Below, in pieces: positions 1-11,200 of a DNA stretch of 17,799 nt (positions are counted from its first letter, which is position 1; each line of letters starts with the position of its first letter). The stretch covers positions 1 through 17,799 of the forward strand of contig NW_014013019.1 in NCBI RefSeq assembly GCF_000611645.1, read 5' to 3'. The stretch is from Monoraphidium neglectum. Taxonomy: Eukaryota; Chlorophyta; Chlorophyceae; Sphaeropleales; Selenastraceae. A model generated the notes under the pieces. That model was not told where the DNA came from, searched no databases, and saw only the letters and a list, made by a program, of their open reading frames with translations. Made by a program: the position numbers and the translations under genes.

Positions 1-999
1 ACCGGGCCCTGCTGACTGGTTGCACCATGCAAACAGGCAGTCCCAAGCGCCTGCATGCGGCCGCCGTCGCGTCATGCCGGCTTCGCTTGGAACCCCTCAA
101 CCTGGCACTGTCACGCCGCTGCAGCCGCCCACTCGCACGCCCCTACTTCCCTCGAATGCCGCGCCCATTCGCGCTCACCGCCGAGCCCCCCGCTCGCCCT
201 CCCCTGCGCGGCGCGGCCCCAGCCCCTCAGCCCGTCTCCCCTCTTATTCGGACCCACCTGATCACCGTGGTGACCGACTGCGACCCCGTGTTGCCGCCGT
301 GGCCCATGATAAGCGGCACGAAGAATGACAGCTCCACGTGATGCTCTAAAACGTCCTCGAACTGTTCGACTACCAGCGCTGCCAGCAGCAGGCCCACGCA
401 GAAGGCGACCAGCCAGCCGGTGCGGCCGCGGGCGATGTCCAGAATTGTCTCACGGCTGTTGGGGGTCGGTGGCCCGGGGACACCAAGAGGGAGAGGGGGG
501 CGGAGCAGGTGCTCTTGCTGCTGCTGGGGCGGGCAACACCATCGCGGCGTATCTCGAGATGTGTTGAGCAGATGCGATCTCATGCAAGCATTTAAACAAA
601 CAGCGAAGCGCCAGCATGGAGGCACCATGCGCTGGGGCGGTTGCCCGCCTGCTTGTGCAGCACTGATGCACGCTGTGGCGCTTGGTGTTGAGCTCACCCA
701 TAGTCGTCCACTGTGTCCTCGTCGTCAAAGCGCGCCCCTGCACCTTTCCTCTTGATGGCCCCGCCTTCGACAGATATAGCCCCCAGCGTCATGCGCGACG
801 CTGCTGGTGCTTGCGAATCGTCAAGGCTGGCGAGGCTGTCGAACGGAGTGCCGCTGGTGGTTTCTCCCTGCTGCTGATTGCGTCGTCGCTGGTTGACGGC
901 TTTGCGTGCAGACCAAAGAGCTCCCTTGATGGATTGCGTCCTGACTGATACTGCAGAGCGCCTGCAGCGGCACTGCAACTTTGAGCCAGCGTGGTTCAT
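1..999 (-). CDS. MgtE/SLC41-type magnesium transporter, 5' part (gene runs off left edge)
   Basis: Two exons on the minus strand can be joined: 999-698 (ATG at 999-997) and 455-258. The 242-bp intron has donor GTGAGC and acceptor CCAACAG; the phase-2 junction restores a Gly codon. A second donor (GTGGGT, 257-252) leads to exons mostly outside the window; exon 3 could begin in the last bases near position 1, but the acceptor is ambiguous. The first 110 or so residues are hydrophilic, with a basic Ser/Ala/Arg-rich start and then an acidic stretch. A membrane segment starts at about W115 (WLVAFCVGLLLAALVVEQFE), followed by PLIMGHGGNTGSQSVTTVIR (residues 148-167). In the MgtE family this Gly/Asn-rich loop belongs to the Mg2+ pore, so the product is probably a Mg2+ channel or transporter. 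No bacterial-type N or CBS domain is seen in the visible part. The start is uncertain: exon 1 could instead begin at an internal acceptor near 940, with the first exon further upstream. The family call is firm; the N-terminus is tentative. Confidence 0.75.
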
Positions 1000-1613
1000 G
1001 CCAGACACGGCGTGGGAAAACAAATTTATGGTTGAACTCAAGCCCTTGAGGAATCTGTCAAAGTACCGTATGCAGCTGGTTTCCTGGTTCCAAGGAGGGA
1101 TGTCGATGTAATGCTGTGCTGAGTGTCTACGGTACCTATTGTATCGGCTATCGTCGCTGTGCATGATATAAATCTTGTACAAACTCCAATGCACCACAGG
1201 GTTGCCCGAAATCCGGACAGGGGGTGCAAACAAGTTTTCGCTGCGATTTCCGGGGCCGGTGTGCACACCGCACACAGCGCTCAAAAGAGATAAAGTGAGG
1301 GTGGTTGTGTCGTGTATGTTTACGCAGTTTACCTGCATGTGCATCGCCACTGGTGCTGGCGGTGCAAGTCATGGGCAGCGGCGACGGCGAAAGGCGGGAT
1401 GCACAATGGAACCAGGGCAAGAAGTAATGAACATGCTCGCGTACATACAGCATAATACTACCTGCAAGTATAGATGCAATATGTTCGCAGTCAGCCAGCA
1501 GACACCACTACGAGCCGTTGGCGCGGCCTAGCACTCAATCATCTCAACTATGCAAAATACTCCAGCATATATAGATATATACCTTACGAATTGGTCCTCT
1601 GACCCACGGCCCG

Positions 1614-1637
1614 TGACACCTGCTATGACACCTGCTA
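1614..1637. repeat. Perfect 12-bp tandem duplication
   Basis: The 12-mer TGACACCTGCTA occurs twice in direct succession at 1614-1625 and 1626-1637 without mismatch. It lies in non-coding DNA and is probably a slippage product. No function is inferred. Confidence 0.85.
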
Positions 1638-1808
1638 GGCAACACTCACTGAAGTGTCAAGAGCGTGCAGCTGCTTACTGGCATCCTACTCGGGGCATCA
1701 GTTGATTCCACACCCCCAAAGATGTCACGAGGGCCCATGCTGACGGATCACTGAAACGTCAGGGGCCACAACACACACACCCAAGCCACACAATGCAAAC
1801 TAGAAAGT

Positions 1809-1872
1809 GCATACGGCTTGCTGCTTGCAATTATGAGAAATTGCATACAGCTTGCTGCTTGCAATCATGAGA
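1809..1872. repeat. Imperfect 34-bp-period tandem duplication
   Basis: A 30-bp unit beginning GCATAC at 1809 recurs at 1843. The copies differ at two positions and have a period of 34 bp. The unit contains an internal GCTTGCTGCTTGC motif. This is probably a local duplication; nothing suggests a mobile element. Confidence 0.8.
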
Positions 1873-2135
1873 TGGAATTTGGAGTGGAGTTTCCTCTCTT
1901 CCTGAACACCAAGATTAGTCCCCTTGCATCAGATACATACGCGGATGTCACGGACAGCAATGGCCCAACAACGATGGCCAGCAAGGCAGAGAGTTTTGAG
2001 GGCTGCCAGATGTGTATCATGGGCGCGTGCATGTACAAGTCGTACAAGCTTCGAGAGCTGCAAAGGTGATGAGGGTGCACCTGCAAATGCATCTTAGGCA
2101 GGGTGTGGAGCTTCAGGAGTGCACCTCAGGGGACG

Positions 2136-2196
2136 GCCGGGTTGGCCGAGTGGTGATCGGCGGCTGTACTAAGCAACGGGACATGCCCTACCCAGC
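2136..2196 (+). other. Degenerate tRNA-like fold with pol III A-box match
   Basis: The string TGGCCGAGTGG (2143-2153) matches the A box and D arm typical of Ser/Leu tRNAs, with GCC pairing to GGC further on. Flanking 7-mers GCCGGGT (2136-2142) and ACCCAGC (2190-2196) could pair at 6 of 7 positions. The enclosed length is only 61 nt, the anticodon stem is at best 3 bp, and no B box (GGTTCGANNCC) or standard T arm follows. It is more likely a tRNA relic, a SINE head remnant or chance than a functional tRNA. Confidence 0.2.
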
Positions 2197-3389
2197 GCAA
2201 GACAGAAACTGGCGGCACTTTCTTGGGCAAGGACAGCAAACTCGGGTTATGCTGGAGCAACCGCACGGGAAGGCCCACCGAGCAGCGTCAGCTAGGTGGT
2301 CATCCCCCAGCACAACTCGTTGCAAGGGGGGCGCTCCTGCTGGTGCGGCACCTCACACGTGCTCTTTCCGCGTCTGCAGGGGCTTGCAGTATGCGTAATG
2401 CAATTCGTTCGTTTTGATCACATGCCGGTCTACTGTGGGGCGCGATCTTGCTGCTGAGGCAGGATGCGGTGAAGCCTCCTTGCCAGACCACCACACTCCC
2501 ACAGCTATAGAGAAGATGCTATAGGACGTTACCACAGAAGTATGTTATCCGGCTTTCACAATTGTGATACGAGAGATTGAAAAATGCCAATCTGCACATG
2601 TCCCCGTAGCACCGTCATCAATTAGAGCGTCTAAAAGGCGAACTCAAACAACAAAAGCAACGTGAATCATTTAAAGCGATATGGTCACATCAGGTACGCT
2701 TCTCACAGCCAGCCACCTGTGCTGCGCATGTGCCCGGGGCGTTGGCTGGGCAAGCCCCACGAGCAGCGAAACAGCAGGGTAAGTGTCCGCGTGTGTAATT
2801 CCGCCACCTATTGCAGTTGGTACGTCGGCTAATGGGCTCCTTGATCGGTGGGCAAACTCGCCATGGCCCTCGCCCTGGCATGTTCCCGACGTAGATTTGG
2901 GCTGGCTGGAGAGGGGTGATTTGCCATGTCTAAGGGTTTTGGAACAATCTTTTACAAAAATATTCGCCCCTACGCGAACAGTTGCTGATGCGCAGTGAAA
3001 TTTGGGTTGAAGATGAGCAGGGCGTTTGTTCGGCAACAGGTCATGTAGCGGTGTCAGTTGCGTCAAGCCCATGTCCTCTACCGAACCATTCCATCATATC
3101 AGACAGTCTTGCAACACCAAAACGTCTCAAACGCTGTCACACCCGCGGCGACACCGCGCAGGACTTGATCCCGAAGCGGGTGAGCTCGCCTCTGGGATAC
3201 ACGTAGACTCTGATTTGAGTCATATGAAGATCCCGCTGTGGCTGCTCGTGGGGCGGGGCTGCTTGCCCCTGTACACACCCCAACACTGGACCAGGCCCAG
3301 CCACGTGCACTTGCGCAGGCATCAAAGCAAGCCAGGCCCACCACTGGCCCGTGCCCTGCCCTTACTTTCAGGCCATTCAAAAGTCCCTT

Positions 3390-5046
3390 ATGGCTTTCAA
3401 TCCGCGGCGCAACTCCGCGGCGGCGGCACTGGCCGTCGTCTTGGTGACGTGCCTTGTGTGCTCTGCGGTTGCGCAGTGCAGCCCGGGCGAGCAGCCATCG
3501 GGCAGCAGCAACTGCGTCCCCTGCACTGGCAACAAGATCTCGCCCGATGGCGGGAAGTGCGTGAAGTGCCCGGGTCGATCCACCGCAGACGACAGCAAGA
3601 CCAGCTGCAGTGGGTGTCGCCCAGCGCTTTTGACGGGCTAGTTTGGGCCGCGCTTGCTTGCGTGCCTGCTCGCGCGGGCAGGGTGCGCGCACGTCCGCCG
3701 AGCTCGCGCACCATTGAGTATGTCGCATCACACAGATAGAATAAATTCTCCTCAATCCGCGCACCTTGCAGTCTGTGGCCCCGGCTCTACGGATGACGGT
3801 AACGGCAGATGCGTGTGCCTGCCTGGTTACGGCGGGGGCTCCTGCAAGCCGGTGCGCACGAGGGGGGGCATGGCGCGGCCAGCTGCAGCCTGCACCCGGT
3901 GAAGCAACGGCCTGCCAGACTCCTCTTCATGTCTATCGACACGCCCAGATGTCGCATGTGTGGCCGATTGACGTGTGTTGGCAACCCCCTGCGACGTGTG
4001 TTGGCAAGCCGCCGCCCCCATACGTGGCTGCCTGCCCAAACGCCTTGCAGTGTACCGGAAACAAAGTCTCTACCGGGGGCACCAACAGGGGCTGCACATC
4101 GTGCGGGCCACGCAAGGCTCCAAACAGTGATCTGACCGCCTGCGGTGAGCCGCCACGGAACTCTGCTCCAGCCGCTGCAGACAGGCCTGTCGCGCCTTGT
4201 GCGCGCACCTACCTTGCCTGCAAGCACGCACGTTCATCCCACCCACACCCGCTCCCACCAATGGCCCGTGCTCGCAGTTTGCGCCGCAAACGTTGTTGAT
4301 GACGGCGCCTGCGACAAGTGCCTTGCCGGCTACGGGGGCAACAACTGCAAGCCGTGTTCCAGGAACAAGTTCTCTGATGGCACCAGCCGCACATGCACGT
4401 CGTGCACCCGCGGGTCCACGTCGTCAGACGGCGTCACCTGCACGTGCAACGACGGCTCACTTACTTGGGACGCGTCGTCAAACACTTGCTCGGACAATGG
4501 CGGCGGCGGCGGCGGCGGCAGTGGCGGCGGCAGCGGTAGCACTTGCCCCACCGGCAGCATCAAGAACAACGCAGGCGTCTGCGGTGGGCCCCTGGAAGCA
4601 CTGCGTATCCTAGATAGACCGAGGCGTTGGTGGCAGCTTCAATTATCCTGCCCACCACTGCAGTTGTTTGGCAGGTTCGCCTGTGCCCCAGCACACACGT
4701 GTTGCGCCTGCCCGCATCCATTCCATACCACACCCTCATGGCCACCGATTTCAAATGCCTGCGCTACCCTTCCCACAACCACCACTCATCAGTCTGCACT
4801 GACACCACCAAGGAGGTCTACAACAACGCGTGTGTCCCCAAGTGCGCTGCCGGCTACACACGCAATAGCTCTGGCGTTTGCGTCCTCACCGGCAGCGGCG
4901 GCGGTGGCGGCGGCGGCACTGGTACCGGGGCATTCAACATCCAGTTGGTTCGCATCGGCACTGACAGCAGCCAGGACGCAACATTCCAGGTGGGCAACCG
5001 TGAAGAAGGTTGTTTTTTGTGTGCTTTGATGCGGGCGGGCGCGCAC

Positions 5047-5109
<63 letters not shown>

Positions 5110-8100
5110 CGCGCTCTCAAACAGGAGGGCAGCCTGGCACGCACAAGAAATACGCGCCCCTTGCACGCATACTTACATGCTCTTCCCTCGCCAACTGCCT
5201 CGCCCTTTTGAGCACCCCAGGCAGCCAAGGCCAAGTGGGAGTCGATCCTGAAGGTGGACGTGCCCGATTTTGTCAACACCGCCAACATCGACCTTTCGGA
5301 CAACTGGGTGTCTGGTTACTCGAACAAGCAGAGGAATGTGGACGATATTGTCATCATGTGAGTCGAGCTATGGCCCCGGCACAATGACGCCAGGGCAATG
5401 CATCTGGGCGTCCTGTGCAGTCAAGTCGAGCAGCGCGGGGTGCCCTGTGTAGAAAGTGCGGGCAGGTGCAGGGAGGCGGCAGCTGGTCTCGGGCAGCCAG
5501 CAGCCTGCCTGCAGCATGCGCCGCCCTCTCGGTCGCACCGGGCGCACCGTCCCCACCAGCTATTTGCCAGTAGCCGCGCTCGCCGCCGCCCGCGGCCGCA
5601 ACGCATCTGCCAGGTACGGGATGAGTACGTTGTCTGGCGACACGCTCGGCTGGGCTGGGCCCACCTACTTCCGTAACGACGGCAGCAAGTACTCCAACAC
5701 CCCGGTCGCAGCAGTGATGATGTTTGTGAGCGTCTGAAACTGTGATGGATATCGCCTTGCTTCATGGGGTGCCTTTTTTGGGCCTGGATTGTAGTTTGGT
5801 CTGCCGGGATGGCTTGCAGATTCACTGTGTTGGCCCGTTAGCCCCGCGCACCAGCATACACACCGCGTGCTTGCGCCAGCCTCGCAGCGGGCGCGCCTTC
5901 AGTCCCCTCCCCACCCCTCAACCCGCTCGTGTTGCTATCATCCCACGACTGACACCACGCAACAGTGGCGCCCACTTGTGCCGTCGAGCGGCCTTGTCCT
6001 GCGTGGCACAGCCGTGCTGACCAACAATGCCCTTTGAAAAATGCGACGCACACGGCCGCAGGACAAGAACAAGATCACGTCGTTGGGAGGCCAGGATAAT
6101 TTCAAGATCGTGGTGCTCCATGAGATGGGGTGAGTAAAGTCGAATGTGATGTCACACTTAAGGCGAGAGCTTGGAGGGCGGCGCGGCGCGTGGCATCGAC
6201 GCCTGGCCCCACACGTCAGGGACGTGGTCGGCGCATGCGCCAATCCGGCCCACGAGCAGCCGCTGCGGCGACTGTGTTGCCGCGGCGGCCATTGTGCAAA
6301 CCGACGTCCTGCCTCACGCCCTGCCCTTGATGCAACGCCTGCCAACCTGGTCAGGCACGCGCTGGGCCTGGGCACCGTCGACGACAGGATCGGATGCATC
6401 AAGAACTGCGTCGCCGGCAGCAAGAGCAACAACTTCTGGCAGGTGTGCAGGGCTTGTGCAACCTGAGGTCGGGTGTACTTCACAACATCTTTGGCTTTGC
6501 TACCCACCTGCTCAGCAACCCTGGATTTCCCAAGCCTACCTCAAGCAGGCCCGCTCTAGAGCCGCATCCAGCCCCCCCTGTTCCTGCACACCTCGCCGCA
6601 CGCTCGCACTTTGCCCAACCTCCCCTCAAAGCCGCGACCCTCGGTTTGGCGCAACACACCACTCCCCCCCTTCGTTCCACCCCCCGGCAGTGCAAGAACG
6701 CCAATGCCAAGTACCTCTCCATCGGCTGCAAGACCCAAGTACCGATTGAGACCGAGATGGGAGATGGCTCTGGTGAGAGTGCTTGTGCTCAACCAGGCGC
6801 AACATCGCACACAGCTGTGCGCTTGTCCCCCCAACCACACCCCGCGGCCCAGTTTTGCTTGCGGCTACAGCAACTGCGCAACTTCGCCGCAGATTTTTAG
6901 CAATCATCGGCCTGCCAACCGTGTGCAAAATGACCGCAGGCTGCGGCCATTGGTCAGAGACCAAGCTCAAAACCGAGCTCATGACGCCGGTGAGTCATCC
7001 AGTCTTCCCAGGCAGGGCGAAACTGCTGGAGGGCGGCGTCGTCGCTCGAATTGCGCGAGGGCTGTTGTCAGACCAGCACTAGTGGTCGGGGTGCACTGCC
7101 AGGTGCATCCGGTCGTTCTCAACCCGAAAGGGTTGCAGCAGAGAGCATTTGGGTCACGAAGAGGGCATGCAGGCATCCATGTGCGCACGCATGCGCACAC
7201 GTACACACACACACACACACGTGTGTGGGGGCGCGCACGCGCGCGCACGTGTGTGTGTGTCTGTATGTGTGTGCTCTCCTCCCTTTTTAGGTGTTTGCGC
7301 CCTGCGTTTGCGCGCACATACACAACACACACCTACTCCATGACGCACACGCATGCGTCCTGCGCCCACCTGCACACTATCATTTTTATGACCTCGTGCA
7401 AACCAGGTGCTGGATGATGGTGTCCCGAACCCCCTGTCTGTAGTCACGATTGGAGCCCTGGAGGATATCTATGGTGGGTGCGTGGTTCCAGCATGTCTGG
7501 GTGCATGCATGCGTACACATTAGGCACGTGCGCGTCTGTGCGTGCATGGTGGGGCCACTGTGAGACGCTCTCAGGGGCAATGTGCGAAAGCTCGATTTGA
7601 AAGGGGGGAGGCTTGGGGATGAGGTGTTCGCTGGGGTGCAGAACAAATCAATTTTTATTGTGGCTATGCTGCCAGCAGCTGTAATCCAGGTGGTATCCCG
7701 GCGGACCCTAGCTGGGTGGCGCAGTGAGGGGCTAGTCGTAATGCGGCCACCAAAAAGCTGCCAACCTTGTCGCATGCACACAGACCCCCCCAGCCCTCGC
7801 TCCTACTGGCTTGACCACAATGTCTCCAACCCCCCTCATTTTCTTCTGTGTCCTTACCCTGCTTGGACCACGCATTCACCACGCAATACCCAACAGGCGA
7901 CGGCAGCGTCGACTACGGCCAAGCCGATGCGTTCAGCTGCCAGACCAACATCGTCGCCAGCGTCGCCGCCACAACCCAGCCCACCGGTTACGAAATCAAA
8001 GATCAAACCATCCGCCCCACCGCCTACCCTTATGACGTCGTGGCCCCCACGGAGCCTGGGACCGCCAGCCCCGCGGCTGCTGTCGCGGCTGCAGGCGTCA

Positions 8101-8210
8101 CCCCGATCGATTTGTCCGCGTACCAGAAGCTGCTTCAGCAGCTGGAGGCTCAGAAGTATGCCAACAACCCCTTTGTCAAGCCTGGGGAGCAGATCCCGCG
8201 GCCTCTGTGA
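3390..8210 (+). CDS. Secreted leishmanolysin-like (M8-type) zinc metallopeptidase with Cys-rich N-terminal modules
   Basis: Thirteen exons join in phase to 1869 nt (622 residues plus stop): 3390-3609, 3772-3851, 4051-4144, 4278-4583, 4793-4989, 5221-5357, 5560-5725, 6062-6129, 6355-6442, 6691-6772, 6940-6989, 7407-7473 and 7897-8210. All introns are GT-AG. The ATG at 3390 opens a signal peptide (hydrophobic core about 10-27, likely cleavage after AVA28). Residues 29-205 hold repeated Cys-rich modules of the pattern CTGNK(I/V)S...C..C and GYGG..CKP, like EGF or ephrin-receptor-like modules. Gly/Ser hinges at about 206-219 and 267-279 flank one more Cys module. The catalytic domain (about 284-530) contains AKWESI, VDDIVI and LGWAGPTY, then the zinc motif HEMGH (H420, E421, H424). 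A distal GCGHW (H483) is the likely third ligand and ELMTP (M494) the Met-turn, as in leishmanolysin. A Tyr/Pro-rich tail ends in PRPL. It probably cleaves extracellular or cell-wall proteins; the substrate is unknown. The family call is strong; single splice sites could shift slightly. Confidence 0.9.
5039..5114. repeat. (GT)n microsatellite in intron 5, alternating purine-pyrimidine
   Basis: A pure GT tract of 55 bp (5051-5105) lies inside a 76-bp stretch that strictly alternates purine and pyrimidine (5039-5114). It sits in the intron between the exons ending at 4989 and starting at 5221. Such tracts can adopt Z-DNA and vary in length between strains. Confidence 0.95.
7181..7273. repeat. 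Compound CA/GC/GT alternating tract in intron 11
   Basis: Within the 417-bp intron 6990-7406, bases 7181-7227 strictly alternate purine and pyrimidine, including (AC)9 at 7203-7220. After a short G run, a GCGCGC...GTGTGT tract fills 7230-7260, followed by an interrupted TG tract to 7273. CA runs followed by GT runs are partly self-complementary, so a hairpin or Z-DNA is possible. Confidence 0.9.
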
Positions 8211-11200
8211 TCTGATCGGTACATGCCGATGCCCAGCCGTGTTGCCTCGTAAAACGGACCACGCAAGCGGCAGCGATCTCGCCCGCCCCCGGAGCTGCTC
8301 GTGTGTCGTTTGAGCTTGTGCCGCTGGCCACAGCCAGGGGCCGGCGGTCTTCGCGAGTGTGCATGAGCATTTGCAGGCTTGACGCCTGCATTTTCTTCTT
8401 CTTCCCATCATCCTCAGTGGGGGTTACAGAAGGGGATTGTCTGTCCTCGTTGCCACCTGCACGGATCTGATCGAGGCGTTGTTGGCGCGTGTCGCATTCA
8501 TGAGAGCTTGCATTCTACTGGCGGCCTGCCCCTCTGGGCGCCTGGTGTCGGCATGTATCCTGTGCAGGCCAGAAAGATTGTTGCAGATACAGAAGGGGTA
8601 CATCTCTGTCGTTGCGACGAAGGGTTGGGGGTTGGAACCCCACCCATCCGTTCCAATGCCATTCGCCTTCCTTTCTCCATTGCGTTTGAACGACCCGCAC
8701 CACCGGCTTGGCTCGTCCTGTGCTGCCCCCCCCCCCCGCCCGCACTGGCGCGCCCTGCACATGCACTGGCGCGCCCCTGGGTACGGGCAGCCCAACCTGC
8801 GCCCGATTCAACCAGCGGCTCGGCCGATCCCTGTCGCTGCTGAAGCTTGTCGCCCTGTTCAGCTACGGGCCGGTCTGCAGCCGCCCCGTCCGCCGAACGA
8901 CCCAACAAGGCATTGCGGGGTACGGCGGAGGGGGCGGCTTCCACCCGCTCGCAGCTGAAACCTCGCAGCGGCAACCCCTGATGTCATGGCTTTACGCCCT
9001 GGTGTTCACGTGCACCAAGGACCCGCAGCACCTCCTCCTCTAGCAGCTGTGTGCTGTTCACTATTAAGCGCAAGCCCCATCGCCAGAAACGCCGCGAAAG
9101 CTGCGGCGGAGCCTGGCACTGCTGCTGCAGCCGCCGTCGCATGCATGGCGCCTCATTTTTGCGTGCAGCGTCAACCACTGGCCCTGCAGCGCGCTTGCGT
9201 CCGCCTGGCCCGGTATGCCCTGACACTGGGTTGCTGTCCCGGTGCGCTCAACTGGAGTGGCAACCCCGCTGACCGCCTCCTGATGCCATTGCTTCATCAC
9301 TCCCAAACAAACCCATCCAGGACCCATCTGCTTTTGTTGCATCACACACAGTATCGCTCGCGCACATTCGTCTAGGGTTTGCTCAATGTCCATTGGCAGG
9401 TTGGCCTTCTGTCTCATGTGCATCCTCTCACAGCCTAAGAGAGGATCAACCAGTCTGAAACGCTTCACCTGTTTCCCATCTGGCGTGATCATGGCTGTTC
9501 CGCTGTTACACTGCCTCCCTTGCGCGCGCGCACAGCTCGCTGCGCGTCTTGAATTCTGTCCTATCACGATGCAGCCCAAGCCCAGCAGGCCCTTGAGCAC
9601 AACGTGTTTTCAGACGGTAAAAACAATCGTGCCCCCTGCAATCCAAGTGCATAGCGCACGTCTGAAGGACGAGCGCCCGCCATGTGCTCATGCGGCTGGC
9701 CTGCTTAGTGCCTGTTGCGGCAGGGGTGGATGTGCGTTCGGGTGCACAACGGGCAGCGCCCCTGCATGTGGTGAGGATGGTGCATGCTTGGCGACAGCCA
9801 ACGCGGCAGAGCGCAAGGGCTGCTACATGCATGCGCTAGCCGGCTTGCACATTGTGTTGTGACTGCTCATCCAGGGCACTCTCACTTGCCCAGCGTGCGG
9901 CGTGCAACAGCCATGGTGAGTGCGGTGTCCGATGCGCCATGGCCCTGGTTGTGGCATGCTTTTAGCGCTATACTCAGGAGGCGCCATCACACCCCCTGCA
10001 AGCTCTTTCCCTCCAGCTGCGCCATCCGTCGCCCTTGCTGCAATTGACTTGGGCTGGCGAGCACAGGTTGCGCAACCAATTCTGCCTCCTCAAGCGGGTT
10101 TGCCTGCAGTAGCCGGCTCTGGATGTGTAACGATGCACCTTGCAAAAAACATCTGCAAAACGAAATCGCTGCAACAATTCGCATGGGCGGAGGTTGCATG
10201 CGTGAGCCCACCGGCCCACGTGGTGTCGAGAATCCTATGAATGAGTCTGGTTGCAGATGCGATTGGTAGTGGTTGAGCAAAGCAGGGACGTCCATTGCCA
10301 AGTTGTGGCAGTCCGATGCCAAAGGACCTGTCCCGCATCTCATCGGCCAATGGCACGGACCCTGTGGGCCGCCTGCTGAGAGCGGCAGGCCGTCCTGGGC
10401 GCAGCTGCGCGCCACTTCTGCAAGCAGCCCCCAGCGCAGGGTGATGCGGCCACCAGCTTCGTCGCTTCATCGGCAGCAACACTACCCGTAGGTTGCAATC
10501 ACAAACCTACATACTTGCTACTCTATATGCTGTTGTCAGCCAGGTATTGTCGAAATGTCACAGCTGCGGTTTTCACAGCGAGAAGGTCTGCGGCTCTGAG
10601 TCGCTACAAGCAGGACCAGAGCAGTGCGTCGTCACGCGCACTGACAAGCGGCGTGAACTCCAGGGGAACCCGGGTGGCCACAACGCAGCCAGGATTATAT
10701 AACGACACAAATGCGCCAGTGTAGGCTGTCTATGTCCAACTCCACTATTACCTGCATGCGTAAGCGCCGGCGCCCTTTGAGTCCAATGATGGCAACTGCA
10801 ATTCCACCAGATCCACGGCTGCTGAACGCCTCTCTCATGTGAAATCTCATCTGAAACCGTGCTGATCTGTCAGCTATTGCGCAGTCATCGAAAAGTTCTC
10901 TGCGGGTGACTGGTGCCGCTCGGGTGCAGCACTGCGAACTCTCGCTTTCTGGGACCACGAACAGCTCTGCTTTGGAGATCAGCTCGATTTTACAGATCTT
11001 GCAACAGTTTTAGTTGTGAATTATCACATCTGTCCGTTGTCTCGGGTCCAGCTCGCGACACCACTGGGCTGAAAGCGGCCTGGGACGGGTGTTCTGGCAA
11101 CAGTTGTTCTCAGAGGTTTCAAGGTTTATAGATGGTTTATTGGTGGGTGCATGGGCTCAGAGATTGCGTTGGCACTGCGCTGGGCTGACGCGCTCTCCGC

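Larger units (their letters stand above)
1000..3389. other. Divergent intergenic region between transporter and metallopeptidase genes
   Basis: This 2.4-kb stretch separates the starts of two divergently oriented genes, so it should hold both promoters and 5'UTRs. Several open frames of 60-240 codons cross it on both strands. None shows a recognisable domain, consistent codon bias or convincing splice partners. Visible content is an AT-rich patch near 1563-1583, a TATAAAT-like string at 1167-1173, two short tandem duplications and a degenerate tRNA-like fold (listed separately). I cannot place a promoter with confidence. Confidence 0.5.

Noticed and set aside
694..1350. Full-length 218-codon minus-strand frame as one exon of the transporter
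   Set aside because: Only the part below about 999 looks like it belongs to the gene. The upstream portion is compositionally like intergenic DNA, with mixed codon use and no family similarity.
3026..3764. Open frames of 237 (plus) and 221 (minus) codons over the metallopeptidase first exon
   Set aside because: They overlap the signal-peptide exon in other frames, have no motif, and arise from GC-rich sequence lacking stops.
5051..5105. GT tract as a telomeric or CRISPR-like array
   Set aside because: It is a simple dinucleotide microsatellite inside an intron, without spacers or telomeric units.
6062..6442. Assignment of the metallopeptidase to the gametolysin/MMP type
   Set aside because: The third His of HExxHxxGxxH is Thr, and the distal GHW...ELMTP arrangement fits the leishmanolysin-like family better.
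8590..8675. Possible tRNA T arm around GGGTTGGAACCCC
   Set aside because: The loop lacks the TTCRA core and no acceptor, D or anticodon arms can be folded around it on either strand.
9064..9600. 178-codon minus-strand frame as a hypothetical gene
   Set aside because: The middle part looks mildly protein-like, but codon third positions are mixed and no motif or neighbouring exon supports it.
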